In this document: piece by piece, positions 1 through 8,557 of the stretch | Numbering within the stretch: the first letter of the stretch is position 1 | Layout: every line of letters begins with the position of its first letter | Origin: UBA10649 sp963793105 | GTDB lineage: Bacteria > Actinomycetota > Actinomycetes > S36-B12 | Reading direction: 5' to 3' | DNA length: 64,000 bases | Assembly: GCA_963793105.1 (NCBI GenBank) | Contig: CAWBZB010000008.1 | Location: 124,001-188,000, forward strand | Program-made: the position numbers and the translations under genes | Notes under the pieces: model-generated | Database searches by the model: none | Seen by the model: only the letters and a program-made list of their open reading frames with translations | What the model was told of the DNA's origin: nothing

Positions 1-1
1 C

Positions 2-691
2 GTCGCCGGCGAGCTGATGGACCTCCAGGCCGCAGGTCGCCTCCACGACGGGATCGACCCCATCGTCACCGGGGTCAGCCTGCGCACGCGGTACGAACAG
101 CTGTGGGACGAGGTCACCGGCCCGATCGTCATCACCCGGAGCGACCGGTACCCCCTGGAATCCCGGGTGCGCAGCCTGAACGCCCTCGGCTTCGACGTCG
201 CCGAGCTCCAGGTCTCGACCCAGGAGGACGGCCAGCACATCGTCGTGACGCCGAAGGTCGTCGACTCCGGTCATCACTCGCGACGGCTCATCCGCCTCAC
301 CGGCCTCGACGTCGAGGAGAACCAGGCCCGCCGGCTGCTGAACGACCTCGACTCCTTCCGCGTCAAGATCGGTCTCGGCAGCGAGGACGAGGAGATCGCC
401 GCGCATCGATGGGTCACCGAGCGCTTCGAGCGGGTGATGTCCGAGGTGCCCCCGGCGCTTCGGGGGAAGCTCGAGCCCGCCGAGATCTTCCACGAGGTGC
501 TCGAGCACCGGTGGTTCATGTCCGAACGGGCCGGCACGAGTGTCCCGTTCGGCGTGGCCATCGCGGACTATGTGACGACGATCCTGGCCGCCAAGCCCGA
601 CGAGCAGGCCGTGCTCGGTGCGCGCGCGGGCACGCCCAGCGACGACACCGCGGCACTCAGGATCGTGCTGCCGCCCGCCGACCGGCCGTGA
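2..691 (+). CDS. DUF4032 domain protein, C-terminal part
   Basis: The frame is open from the first bases of the window to a TGA, so the start lies upstream and only about 229 C-terminal residues are visible. The sequence, with LTGLDVEENQARRLLNDLDSF followed by a HRWVTERFERV stretch, resembles the actinobacterial DUF4032 family (kinase-like fold with LRR-type annotations in some databases). Its biochemical role is unknown. The stop codon overlaps the GTG of the next gene as GTGA, so the two are probably cotranscribed and translationally coupled. No signal peptide or membrane segment is visible in this part. Confidence 0.7.
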   Translation, partial: VAGELMDLQAAGRLHDGIDPIVTGVSLRTRYEQLWDEVTGPIVITRSDRYPLESRVRSLNALGFDVAELQVSTQEDGQHIVVTPKVVDSGHHSRRLIRLTGLDVEENQARRLLNDLDSFRVKIGLGSEDEEIAAHRWVTERFERVMSEVPPALRGKLEPAEIFHEVLEHRWFMSERAGTSVPFGVAIADYVTTILAAKPDEQAVLGARAGTPSDDTAALRIVLPPADRP

Positions 692-1878
692 TCGAGGACT
701 TCCGCTCCCTGCTGGTCATTGCGGCCATCTCTGCCTTCGTCCCCCTCCTCGTCGGGCTCTTCCGCATCAAGGTGGCCGAGGTCGTCCTCCTGCTGGGAGC
801 CGGGATCCTCTTCGGCCCGGAGCTCGTCGGGTGGATCACCGTTGACGAATCGATCGACCTGCTGGCCCAGCTCGGGCTCGGCCTGCTGTTCTTCCTGGCC
901 GGGATGGAGCTCGAGCAGCGTGCGGTCCGCGGCGAGAGCGGTCGGCTGGCCGCCGTCGGCTGGGGCATCTCCCTCGTCGTCGCCGCCGTGGCCGCGATCA
1001 TCATGACGGAGACCGGGAGGATCCACGACACCCTCGGCGTCGCGATCGCCCTCACCTCGACGGCACTCGGGACGTTGCTTCCCATCCTCCGCGACCGGGG
1101 GGAGCTGAACACGCGCTTCGGCACGCTGTTCATGGGCGCGGGCGCATGGGGGGAGTTCGGACCCATCGTCGCGATCTCCGTGCTGCTGAGCACCAAGTCG
1201 TCCTTCGTCGCCCTGCTCAGCCTGGTGGGCTTCGGGGTGGTGGCGTTCGCGCTGGCCACGCTGCCCTCCCGCCTGGCGGGGGATCGCGTCCGGGCGATCC
1301 TCGAGCGCGGACATCACACGAGCTCCCAGACCGCCCTTCGCTTCACCATGCTGCTGATGATCCTGCTGCTGTCCCTCGCGGGGGTGTTCGGCCTCGACGT
1401 TGTCCTCGGCGCCTTCATCGCCGGTGTGATCGTGCGCCGGTTCGCCCCCGTGGAGTCCGATTCGGCCCTTCAGGGCAAGATCGAGGCGATCGGCTTCGGC
1501 TTCCTCATCCCGCTCTTCTTCGTCGTGTCCGGGGCCGTGCTCGACATCGTCTCGATCATCGAGAACCCCCTGCCGATGCTGCGGTTCTTCGTCTACATGC
1601 TGCTCGCCAGGGGGGTGACCCAGTACGTCCTGTACCGCAGGGCCATCCCCGACCGTCGCGAACGCGCCCGCTTCTCGCTGCTGGTGGCGACCGCCCTGCC
1701 CATCATCGTCGCCGTCACCAGCATCGAGGTGGGTGCCGGCCTCATGGACCCCGCCAACGCCGCGGCACTCGTGGGCGCCGGGGCGCTCACCGTTCTCGTC
1801 TTCCCACTGGTCGGCAACGCGCTGGTCCGCGGCGGGCCGCCACTCGTGGATCAGGAACGGGCGGCGAACACCGCCTGA
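688..1878 (+). CDS. CPA2-family cation:proton antiporter (Kef/NapA type)
   Basis: A 396-residue polytopic membrane protein with about 11-12 hydrophobic segments. It begins VIEDFRSLLVIAAISAFVPL and carries the family hallmark LTSTALGTLLPIL in the middle, then GVFGLDVVLGAFIAGVIVRR and GFLIPLFFVVSGAVLD. These are typical of CPA2 sodium(potassium)/proton exchangers of the cytoplasmic membrane. It lacks the TrkA-N/RCK regulatory domain found in full KefB/C proteins. The GTG start overlaps the previous stop. Its 3' end overlaps the convergent rlmB gene by 28 bases. Ion specificity cannot be read from sequence. Confidence 0.88.
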   Translation: MIEDFRSLLVIAAISAFVPLLVGLFRIKVAEVVLLLGAGILFGPELVGWITVDESIDLLAQLGLGLLFFLAGMELEQRAVRGESGRLAAVGWGISLVVAAVAAIIMTETGRIHDTLGVAIALTSTALGTLLPILRDRGELNTRFGTLFMGAGAWGEFGPIVAISVLLSTKSSFVALLSLVGFGVVAFALATLPSRLAGDRVRAILERGHHTSSQTALRFTMLLMILLLSLAGVFGLDVVLGAFIAGVIVRRFAPVESDSALQGKIEAIGFGFLIPLFFVVSGAVLDIVSIIENPLPMLRFFVYMLLARGVTQYVLYRRAIPDRRERARFSLLVATALPIIVAVTSIEVGAGLMDPANAAALVGAGALTVLVFPLVGNALVRGGPPLVDQERAANTA

Positions 1879-2807
1879 AGCACGATACCGGCGGCAACCG
1901 AGGCGTTCAGGGACTCCACCCCGCCGACCATCGGGATGCTCACGCGCCAGTCGCAGGTCTGGCCGACCAACCGGGAGAGCCCGGCGCCCTCGGCGCCGAT
2001 GACGATGACGAGCGGATCGGTCAGCACGTCGCGGTCGAGCCCGCCGAGGGTCACGTCCGCATCCGCCGCGAGCCCGATGACCGTGAAGCCCGACTTCTGC
2101 AGCGACTCGATCGTGCGCGTCATGTTCGTCACCTGGGCGACGGGAACGCGCGCCAGCGCGCCCGCAGACGTCTTCCACGCCGAGGCCGTGACGCCCACGG
2201 AGCGGCGGGTCGGTACGACTATCCCGTCGGCCCCGAAGGCGGCGGCCGAGCGGGCGATCGCCCCGAGGTTCCTCGGATCGGTGACGCCGTCCAGGGCGAC
2301 CAGCAGGCTGCCCGTCTGCAGCGAGCTGAGGTCGGTGTACTCGTACTCCGGCACGGTCAGCACGAGGCCCTGGTGCACGCCGCCGTCGGTCATCCGATCG
2401 AGCTCGGTCTTGGCGACCTCCATGATCGGAATGCTGCGGGCCACCGCGATCTTCATGCACTCGCGCCAGCGGTCATCGGCATCCGCCTTGGCCTGCACGT
2501 ACAGGGCGGTCGCGGGGATGTTCGCGCGCAGTGCCTCGACGATCGGGTTGCGGCCCATGAGGACGCCGCCGGAACCGCGGCGCGAACTCGAGCGGCCCCC
2601 GGAACCGGGTCGCCGGCCGGCGGAGTCGGCACGCTTCTTGGCGGCCCGATCACGCCGGGCCGCAGGATGGTGCGGTCGTTCCGTGGCCTTGGGCGTGGGC
2701 TTGCGACCCTCGAGCTTGGCGCGCCGCTGCCCGCCCGAGCCCACACTGGCACCCTTCTTGGTGCCCTCCTTGCGCATCGCGCCGCGACGTTGCGAGTTTC
2801 CAGCCAT
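1851..2807 (-). CDS. rlmB: 23S rRNA (guanosine-2'-O-)-methyltransferase, RlmB type
   Basis: A 318-residue SpoU/TrmH-family (SPOUT) methyltransferase. After a basic, low-complexity N-terminus of about 75 residues comes the substrate-binding domain (MGRNPIVEALR), then the knotted catalytic domain with NLGAIARSAAAFGADG, IGAEGAGLS and IPMVGGVESLNASVAAGI, the three family motifs. It should 2'-O-methylate G2251 (E. coli numbering) of 23S rRNA with SAM. The ATG at 2805-2807 is chosen because GGGAGG lies just upstream; the open frame continues 76 codons further but that part is not protein-like. It follows cysS after 14 bases, the actinobacterial cysS-rlmB order. Confidence 0.92.
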   Translation of the reverse strand: MAGNSQRRGAMRKEGTKKGASVGSGGQRRAKLEGRKPTPKATERPHHPAARRDRAAKKRADSAGRRPGSGGRSSSRRGSGGVLMGRNPIVEALRANIPATALYVQAKADADDRWRECMKIAVARSIPIMEVAKTELDRMTDGGVHQGLVLTVPEYEYTDLSSLQTGSLLVALDGVTDPRNLGAIARSAAAFGADGIVVPTRRSVGVTASAWKTSAGALARVPVAQVTNMTRTIESLQKSGFTVIGLAADADVTLGGLDRDVLTDPLVIVIGAEGAGLSRLVGQTCDWRVSIPMVGGVESLNASVAAGIVLQAVFAARS

Positions 2808-2821
2808 GACCCCTCCCGGGT

Positions 2822-4225
2822 TCAGTCGTCCAGCGACCAGCGGACACCGTGGGCGGTGTCCTCGACCCGGATGCCGATGTCGTCCAAGCCGTCGCGGATC
2901 GCGTCCGCGGCGGCGAAGTCCTTGCGGACCCGCGCCTCCGCACGCTGGGCGAGCACCACCTTGACGAGGGCGTCGATGACCTCGGTATGGCGCTGGCCCC
3001 CACCGCCGGGTCCGTCCACCCACGGCTCGGCCCACGGGTTCAGGCCCAGGACGTCGAGCATCGCGAGTGCGGCGTCCAGGTGCTCGGAGACGGCCTCGCG
3101 CTCGTCGGCGGCAAGTGCGGCGTTCCCGGCACGGACGGTGTCATGCAGCACGGCCAGCGCCTGCGACACCGCGATGTCGTCGTCCATGGCCGCGTCGAAC
3201 GCAGCCGGGCGCGCGGACGGCCGGACGTCGGGGCGGCCGCCGAGCGTCTCCGCCGCACGGTCGAGGAATCCCTCCAGTCGGCGAAAGCCCTGGCCGGCCT
3301 CGGCGACGGACTCCTCCGAGTACTCCAGCATCGACCGGTAGTGCGCCCCGGTCAGGTAGTAGCGCAGCTCGATCGGTCGCACCCGCTTGACGACCTCGTC
3401 CACCAGCAGGGAGTTGCCGAGCGACTTGCTCATCTTCTCCCCGGACGTGGTCACCCACGCGTTGTGCATCCAGTAGTGGGCGAAGGCGTCCCCGGCCGCC
3501 TGCGACTGGGCGATCTCGTTCTCGTGATGCGGGAAGACCAGGTCCAGGCCGCCGCCGTGGATGTCGAAGGCCGGGCCGAGGTACTTGGCCGCCATGGCCG
3601 AGCACTCGATGTGCCATCCCGGGCGCCCGGGACCCCAAGGGGTGTCCCACGCCGGCTCCCCCGGCTTGGCGGCCTTCCACAGGGCAAAGTCCCGGGGATC
3701 GCGCTTGGCCAGCGCCGGGGCGTCCGCGGCCGCCTGCATCTCGTCCATCCGCTGGCCGCTGAGCGCCCCGTAGGCCGCGAAGGAGCCCACGTCGAAGTAG
3801 ACGTCGCCGCCCGACGCGTACGCGTGACCGAGGTCGATGAGGCGCTGCATGAGCCCGACCATCTCCGGGATGTGCCCGGTGGCGCGCGGCTCGTAGGTGG
3901 GGGGCAGGCAGCCCAGTACCCCATAGGCGTGGTCGAACGCGCGCTCGTTGTCCATGGCGACGACCCAGTAGGGCACGCCGTCGGCCTCGGCCCGGGCGAT
4001 GATCTTGTCGTCGATGTCGGTGACGTTGCGGATCAGCGTGACGTCGAATCCCCGGGCCGTCAGCCAGCGGCGGATCACGTCGAAGACCAGGTAGCTGCGC
4101 ACATGGCCGACGTGCGGAGCGGCCTGGACCGTGGCGCCACAGACGTAGATGCCCGCCTTGCCGTCCTCGATCGGGACGAAGTCGCGGACAGAGCGCGTCG
4201 CGGTGTCGTAGAAGCGGAGGGCCAC
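2822..4225 (-). CDS. cysS: Cysteinyl-tRNA synthetase
   Basis: A 467-residue class I aminoacyl-tRNA synthetase charging tRNA-Cys in the cytoplasm. Visible are YVCGATVQAAPHVGHVRS (HIGH box), GWHIECSAMA with the zinc-site Cys/His residues, FPHHENEIAQSQ, and GEKMSKSLGN (KMSKS loop). The C-terminal helical anticodon-binding part is present, so this is CysS and not the shorter paralogue MshC. The GTG at 4223-4225 is 6 bases after TAGGGT, suggesting a leaderless message. The ispD-ispF-cysS-rlmB neighbourhood is the standard actinobacterial one. Confidence 0.93.
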   Translation of the reverse strand: MALRFYDTATRSVRDFVPIEDGKAGIYVCGATVQAAPHVGHVRSYLVFDVIRRWLTARGFDVTLIRNVTDIDDKIIARAEADGVPYWVVAMDNERAFDHAYGVLGCLPPTYEPRATGHIPEMVGLMQRLIDLGHAYASGGDVYFDVGSFAAYGALSGQRMDEMQAAADAPALAKRDPRDFALWKAAKPGEPAWDTPWGPGRPGWHIECSAMAAKYLGPAFDIHGGGLDLVFPHHENEIAQSQAAGDAFAHYWMHNAWVTTSGEKMSKSLGNSLLVDEVVKRVRPIELRYYLTGAHYRSMLEYSEESVAEAGQGFRRLEGFLDRAAETLGGRPDVRPSARPAAFDAAMDDDIAVSQALAVLHDTVRAGNAALAADEREAVSEHLDAALAMLDVLGLNPWAEPWVDGPGGGGQRHTEVIDALVKVVLAQRAEARVRKDFAAADAIRDGLDDIGIRVEDTAHGVRWSLDD

Positions 4226-4287
4226 ACGCGAACCCTACCGAGGGGGCGAGGGCACCCGTCCCGCACCGGCTTCCCGTGCGCCGGGCG

Positions 4288-4686
4288 TCAGGCCCGGTAG
4301 ACCACCTTCTCCGGGGTGACCCGCACGACGACTCGGACGTTGTCGGTGCCGTCGTCGCCGGTGTACCGACCAGTCCCGCGGTAGGCGTGGTTGAGGCGGT
4401 CGATGAGCTCCCGCCCGCCCTCCTCCGTCAGCGTCGCCGTTCCCCGGATCTCGACATAGCGCTCCGGTTCCTCGGCGGGGAAGACCAGGATCCCGACCCG
4501 AGGATCCCGGACGATGTTGAGGTGCTTGCGCCGGCCTCTCACGGTCGACACCACGACGTCATCGCCGTCCAGCTCGGCCCAGACCACTGAGAGCTGCGGC
4601 CGGCCGTCGGGCATGAGGGTCGCCAGCGTCGCGAACTCGGGCCCGTCGAACCACGCGCGGGCCTCCTCCGGGATCGGGGCAGCCAC
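4288..4686 (-). CDS. Pyridoxamine-5'-phosphate-oxidase-fold (PPOX) F420/FMN-dependent protein
   Basis: A protein of about 132 residues with the split-barrel PPOX fold. It contains EFATLATLMPDGRPQLSVVW, STVRGRRKHLNIVRDPRVGIL and YVEIRGTATL, typical of small F420- or FMN-dependent oxidoreductases of Actinobacteria. The substrate is unknown. I place the start at a GTG two bases after the stop of the upstream secreted-protein gene. The longer open frame running to 5514 is only a shadow over that gene. A second choice is the internal ATG of MPDGRP, but that would remove the first beta strand. Confidence 0.82.
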   Translation of the reverse strand: MAAPIPEEARAWFDGPEFATLATLMPDGRPQLSVVWAELDGDDVVVSTVRGRRKHLNIVRDPRVGILVFPAEEPERYVEIRGTATLTEEGGRELIDRLNHAYRGTGRYTGDDGTDNVRVVVRVTPEKVVYRA

Positions 4687-4688
4687 CG

Positions 4689-5414
4689 CTAGTCGGCCAG
4701 CCACGCCGATTCGGCGTTGAACGCCACCCTGCCCACGGCCTTGCGCTGCTTCGTGGTCAGGTTGTCGTTGCTGTTCGACATGTACTGCGTCTGGATGATC
4801 ACGTCGCCGAACAGCGAGAAGACGCTGTAGTTGTCGTTGACGAAGCGTGAATCGCCAGGCGTGGACTCGCTCAGCGAGTTGTTGCTGACGAACAGGGATT
4901 CGACTCCGAGCGTCGACACCTCCGGCACGACCCCGTGGGTGAGTTCGGTCGAGTACGTCGTGACAGTGCCGTCGTCGTCCGTATAGGAACTGGACCCGGT
5001 GCCGGTGCACTTGCTGATCCTCTTCTGCAGGACCCGGAAGGCCTTGATGGCCGCCACGTCGCTGGCGTACTGGTCCACGTTGACGGTCAGGTAGGGAGCA
5101 TCCTTCCCCCGTCCGTTGTACGAGGCCGTGTACGCGTACTTGCCGCTCGGGAACTTCACACTCACGCCCGGCAGATCCTCGTTGGACTGGGGCACGTAGC
5201 AGACTTCGTTCGTGCCGCTCGGCGTAGTCCAGGCCGAGAATGACAGGTTCTTCTTGAACGTGCCCAGCGAGGCGGGGATGTCCGAGCGGTCGATCATGTG
5301 CGACGCCGCGTAGGAGTAGTCGTCGCGAGGGTAGGCGGCGGCCGGCGCGGCCACGGCGACGGCGATGCCGAGGGCTCCCGCGAGCGAGAGGGCGATGAGG
5401 CGACGGGTGGTCAT
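4689..5414 (-). CDS. Secreted protein of unknown function
   Basis: 241 residues. The N-terminus (MTTRRLIALSLAGALGIAVA...AAPAAAYP) is a clear Sec signal peptide with a likely cut after AAA. The mature part is rich in Ser, Thr, Asp and Tyr, has two Cys residues that could form a disulfide, and shows no motif I recognise. Overall composition and lack of catalytic signatures recall the secreted protein at 60107-61435, but no close similarity is claimed. The PPOX gene follows two bases after its stop. About 130 bases separate it from ispF, with no clear element. Confidence 0.75.
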   Translation of the reverse strand: MTTRRLIALSLAGALGIAVAVAAPAAAYPRDDYSYAASHMIDRSDIPASLGTFKKNLSFSAWTTPSGTNEVCYVPQSNEDLPGVSVKFPSGKYAYTASYNGRGKDAPYLTVNVDQYASDVAAIKAFRVLQKRISKCTGTGSSSYTDDDGTVTTYSTELTHGVVPEVSTLGVESLFVSNNSLSESTPGDSRFVNDNYSVFSLFGDVIIQTQYMSNSNDNLTTKQRKAVGRVAFNAESAWLAD

Positions 5415-5541
5415 GGATGCTCCCGTGGGTCGGCGCGGCCGGAATGCCGGTGTCCGCCAACGTACCCGTCGCCGCCGCGCGATTTCCCGAAAAACCCGAG
5501 TTTCCGCGATGCACCGGTCCTCGTGCCTGCGCTCCCCAGTC

Positions 5542-6027
5542 CTACTCGAGCACGACCGAGGCCACCGCGATCGCCGCGACGCCTTCGCCGCGACCGGTGA
5601 GACCGAGTCCGTCCGTCGTCGTGCCGGACACCCGGATCGGCGCTCCCACCGCGGCGCTGAGCACGTCCTGCGCCTCCTGCCGACGGGTGCCCAGGCGGGG
5701 ACGGTTGCCGATCACCTGCACGCTCGCGTTCGCGATCCGAAAGCCGGCCCCGCGCACCAGTTCCGCGGTGTGGCTGAGCAGGGACACCCCGGAGGCCTGG
5801 GCCCACGTCGGGTCGTCGGTGCCGAACACGGCGCCGAGGTCGCCGAGCCCGGCCGCCGACAGCAGGGCGTCGCAGAGTGCGTGCGCGGCGACGTCCGCGT
5901 CCGAGTGTCCCGCAAGGCCGACCTCGCCGGGCCAGTGCAGCCCGGCCAGCCACAGGTCCCGGCCCACCTCGAAGGCGTGCACGTCGGTGCCGATTCCGAC
6001 CAGCGGCAGCGAGAACTCAGACGGCAC
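5542..6027 (-). CDS. ispF: 2-C-methyl-D-erythritol 2,4-cyclodiphosphate synthase
   Basis: A 161-residue MEP-pathway enzyme that cyclises CDP-ME 2-phosphate, forming trimers with zinc. GIGTDVHAF and GLAGHSDADVAAHALCDALL hold the metal-binding Asp/His pair; TTDGLGLTGRGEGVAA is the C-terminal signature. The GTG at 6025-6027 is chosen because AGGAGGG sits 7 bases upstream and the codon overlaps the end of the restored ispD frame. A TTG seven codons upstream gives a 168-residue form but lacks a good ribosome site. It is coupled to ispD. Confidence 0.93.
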   Translation of the reverse strand: MPSEFSLPLVGIGTDVHAFEVGRDLWLAGLHWPGEVGLAGHSDADVAAHALCDALLSAAGLGDLGAVFGTDDPTWAQASGVSLLSHTAELVRGAGFRIANASVQVIGNRPRLGTRRQEAQDVLSAAVGAPIRVSGTTTDGLGLTGRGEGVAAIAVASVVLE

Positions 6028-6776
6028 CGGCGGCCCTCCTGCGGGCAAGGACCGCCTCGGCCACGACCACGTCGAACGGTCGCGTCACCTTGAAGGCCTC
6101 CTCATGCCCGGGGATCACGTGCACCGCCCCGCCGAGTACGCTCCACCAGCCCGGCATCATCGGTCGCGGGGACCTCGTCGAGATCGGCGGCGGCGTGCGC
6201 CCGCTGCAGCAGGCTCCTCTCGAACCCCTGCGGCGTCTGGATCGCGCGCAGCACCGAGCGGTCGACGGTCTCCTGCACGTTCCCCGAGTCGTCCACCCGC
6301 TTGATCGTGTCGACGACCGGGAGCCCGGGGACCACGGCCGAGTGACCGGCACGAACGGTCGAGACGACGGCGGTCACGAGTTCCTCGGGCACCAGCGGCC
6401 GGGCGGCATCGTGGACCAGGACGACGTCGACGTCCGGCGGCAGGGTGATGAGGGCGCGGGCGACGCTGTCCTGGCGGGTGTCTCCGCCCGTGACGACGAT
6501 GACGTCAGCGGGGAACGACTGCTCGGACAGCATCGATGCGACGCTCTCGACGGTGTCCTCCGGTGCGGCCACCACGACGATGTCCACCGCGCGGCTCGCT
6601 GCCAGGGCGCGCACCGCATGCACGAGCATGGGTAGCCCCCCGAGGGGGCGCAGTGCCTTGGGGGCGCCGGGTCCGAGGCGTTCGCCGCGACCCGCGGCGG
6701 GGACGAGGGCAGCCGTGCGGCCGGAGCGCTCGGTCGAGCGGCCCGGCGCAACGCCGGACGACTCAGCTGGTGCCAC
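6017..6776 (-). pseudogene. ispD: 2-C-methyl-D-erythritol 4-phosphate cytidylyltransferase, interrupted by a +1 frame break
   Basis: From the GTG at 6776 the frame encodes a good IspD N-terminal four-fifths: LVPAAGRGERLGPGAPKALRPL, VHDAARPLVPEE, and the run through ATDDAGLVE. It then continues as an unlikely Arg-rich tail to a stop at 6102. The expected C-terminus (VLGGAVHVIPGHEEAFKVTR...) lies in the next frame and ends at 6017-6019, just at the ispF start. One extra base (or two lost) near 6142-6145 explains this. IspD is normally essential, so a sequencing or assembly error is likely, but true inactivation or recoding cannot be excluded. Confidence 0.85.
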
Positions 6777-6784
6777 GTGGGGGA

Positions 6785-7267
6785 CTAGGAGGCGAGGACT
6801 TCGTCGAGGATCGCCTCTGCGTTGTCCTCGTTGGTCTTCTCCGCCAGGGCGAGCTCGCTGACCAGGATCTGACGCGCCTTGGCGAGCATGCGCTTCTCCC
6901 CGGCCGACAGGCCACGCTCGCGCTCACGACGCCACAGGTCGCGGACGACCTCGGCCACCTTGATCACGTCGCCGGAGGCGAGCTTCTCGAGGTTCGCCTT
7001 GTAGCGGCGCGACCAGTTGGTGGGCTCCTCCGTGTAGGGCTGGCGAAGCACGTTGAACACGCGGTCCAGTCCCTCGGCGTTGACGACATCGCGTACGCCC
7101 ACGAGATCGACGTTGTCGGCGGGTACCCGAACGGTCAGGTCACCCTGGGCGACCCGGAGAACCAGGTACTCACGGTCCTCACCCTTGATGGTCCTGATCT
7201 CGACTGCTTCGATGAGCGCCGCCCCGTGGTGCGGGTAGACAACCGTGTCGCCGACGTTGAACGTCAT
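6785..7267 (-). CDS. carD: CarD/CdnL-type RNA polymerase-binding transcription regulator
   Basis: A 160-residue essential actinobacterial transcription factor. It begins MTFNVGDTVVYPHHGAALIEA, the Tudor-like RNA-polymerase-interacting domain shared with TRCF. The C-terminal helical DNA-binding part includes NWSRRYKANLEKLASGDVIKVA and GLSAGEKRMLAKARQIL. It stabilises open complexes, notably at rRNA promoters. The start is the ATG at 7265-7267 preceded by AAAGGGG. It is divergent from the lpqE-like gene and is followed after 8 bases by ispD, the same order as in Mycobacterium tuberculosis. Confidence 0.95.
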   Translation of the reverse strand: MTFNVGDTVVYPHHGAALIEAVEIRTIKGEDREYLVLRVAQGDLTVRVPADNVDLVGVRDVVNAEGLDRVFNVLRQPYTEEPTNWSRRYKANLEKLASGDVIKVAEVVRDLWRRERERGLSAGEKRMLAKARQILVSELALAEKTNEDNAEAILDEVLAS

Positions 7268-7369
7268 AGAGTGGAACCCCTTTCCGAGGTCTTCAAGGTT
7301 ATCACGGGAACGGCGGCCGGTTTCCGGGCCGACCGAACGTCGCTGACCGCCTTCGCTACTCTTGGCGCC

Positions 7370-7861
7370 GTGAAGCGCATCAACGTCGCCGCCGGCGCGG
7401 CCCTGGTCGTCCTCGCCCTGCCCGCACTGACGGGATGCTTCAACGGGCTGGCGGCGACTACCACCACGCAGGCCTCGATGAACACCGGCAACGGGGTCGA
7501 GGTGACCCAGGGCGCCATCCACATCGAGAATGCGACGCTCGTCATGGGACCCGAGGGATCCTCGACCGCGACCCTCCTCGCGCGCATCGTCAACACAGGT
7601 GTCGAGGACGACGCGCTCACCTACGCCACCATCAACGGCGCCATCGCCACCATCCTGCCGCCGGACGACGCCGGCGTGATCGGACCCGGCCAGTCCGTGT
7701 CCTACGGCTATGACTCCGACCAGCGCATCAATGCCGAGGGACTCGACGTCCCCGTCTCGAGCTACGTCGATGTCGAGCTCGGATTCGAGAAGGCCGGCCT
7801 CGTGCGGATGTCGGTCCTCACCGTGCCGCCGGCCGGGTACTACGAGGGCATCACGCCCTAG
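7370..7861 (+). CDS. LpqE-like lipoprotein
   Basis: 163 residues starting at a GTG. The N-terminus VKRINVAAGAALVVLALPALTGCFNG is a lipoprotein signal peptide with lipobox LTGC. The mature part has the beta-sandwich look of PCu(A)C/DUF461-like proteins (HIENATLVMGPEGSSTATL... ARIVNTG), as in mycobacterial LpqE, which also lies divergently next to carD. It lacks the Met/His copper-binding motif of true PCu(A)C chaperones, so copper binding is not supported. TACTCT 7 bases before GTG suggests a leaderless transcript. Confidence 0.75.
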   Translation: MKRINVAAGAALVVLALPALTGCFNGLAATTTTQASMNTGNGVEVTQGAIHIENATLVMGPEGSSTATLLARIVNTGVEDDALTYATINGAIATILPPDDAGVIGPGQSVSYGYDSDQRINAEGLDVPVSSYVDVELGFEKAGLVRMSVLTVPPAGYYEGITP

Positions 7862-7876
7862 CGGGCACGATCCTCC

Positions 7877-8557
7877 TCAGGCTTCGTACTTGTAGCCCAG
7901 CCCGCGCACCGTGAGCAGGTGCACCGGGACGGCCGGATCCTCCTCGATCTTGCCGCGCAGGCGCTTCACGTGGACGTCCAGGGTCTTGGTGTCGCCGACG
8001 TAGTCCGCCCCCCAGACGCGGTCGATGAGCTGGGACCGGGTCAGGACGCGACCCGAGTTGCGGACGAGCAGTTCCAGCAGGTGGAACTCCTTGAGCGGCA
8101 TCGGCACGACCCCACCTCGGACGGTCACCACGTGCCGGTCGACGTCCAGGCGCACGGGGCCGGCTTCGACGGTCGGCGTCACGAGCTCGTCGGGCTCGCC
8201 GTGCCGGCGCAGGACCGACCGCACCCGGGCCAGCAGCTCGCGCGAGGAGAACGGCTTGGTGACGTAGTCATCGGCGCCGATCTCCAGCCCGACGACCTTG
8301 TCGATCTCCCCGTCCTTCGCGGTCAGCATGATGATCGGGACCTGGGACGTCGTCCGGATCTGGCGGCACACCTCCAACCCGGGGATCCCGGGAAGCATGA
8401 GGTCCAGGAGGATCAGGTCCGCTCCGGAACGGGCGAAGAGCTCGACGGCCGCGTTGCCGTCATCGGCCACCTCGACCTCGTAGCCCTCCCTCCGCAGCAT
8501 GAAGGCCAGCGCCTCCGAGAAGGACTCCTCGTCCTCGACGATCATGATGCGCGTCAT
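7877..8557 (-). CDS. regX3: Phosphate-type response regulator (RegX3/PhoP-like)
   Basis: A 226-residue OmpR-family regulator. The receiver has MIVEDEESFSEALAFMLRR, phospho-acceptor Asp in LILLDLMLPG, Thr/Ser in IIMLTAKD and Lys in VTKPFSSREL. The winged-helix domain ends GLGYKYEA. Its start codon overlaps the stop of the sensor kinase gene (ATGA), and phoU sits divergently upstream of the pair. This matches the SenX3-RegX3 system that controls phosphate-starvation genes in actinobacteria. Its likely DNA target in this window is the PHO-box-like repeat at 9792-9824. Confidence 0.9.
   Translation of the reverse strand: MTRIMIVEDEESFSEALAFMLRREGYEVEVADDGNAAVELFARSGADLILLDLMLPGIPGLEVCRQIRTTSQVPIIMLTAKDGEIDKVVGLEIGADDYVTKPFSSRELLARVRSVLRRHGEPDELVTPTVEAGPVRLDVDRHVVTVRGGVVPMPLKEFHLLELLVRNSGRVLTRSQLIDRVWGADYVGDTKTLDVHVKRLRGKIEEDPAVPVHLLTVRGLGYKYEA

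Noticed and set aside
568..2460. A 630-codon minus-strand open frame opposite the antiporter and rlmB
   Set aside because: Composition is Arg/Asp/His-rich shadow sequence; the opposite-strand genes have clear family motifs.
1146..3341. A 731-codon plus-strand open frame across rlmB and cysS
   Set aside because: It runs antisense to two well-recognised genes and shows no coherent domain.
2822..4225. Possibility that the synthetase is MshC rather than CysS
   Set aside because: The C-terminal helical region expected of CysS is present and the locus matches cysS-rlmB; MshC is shorter and lies elsewhere.
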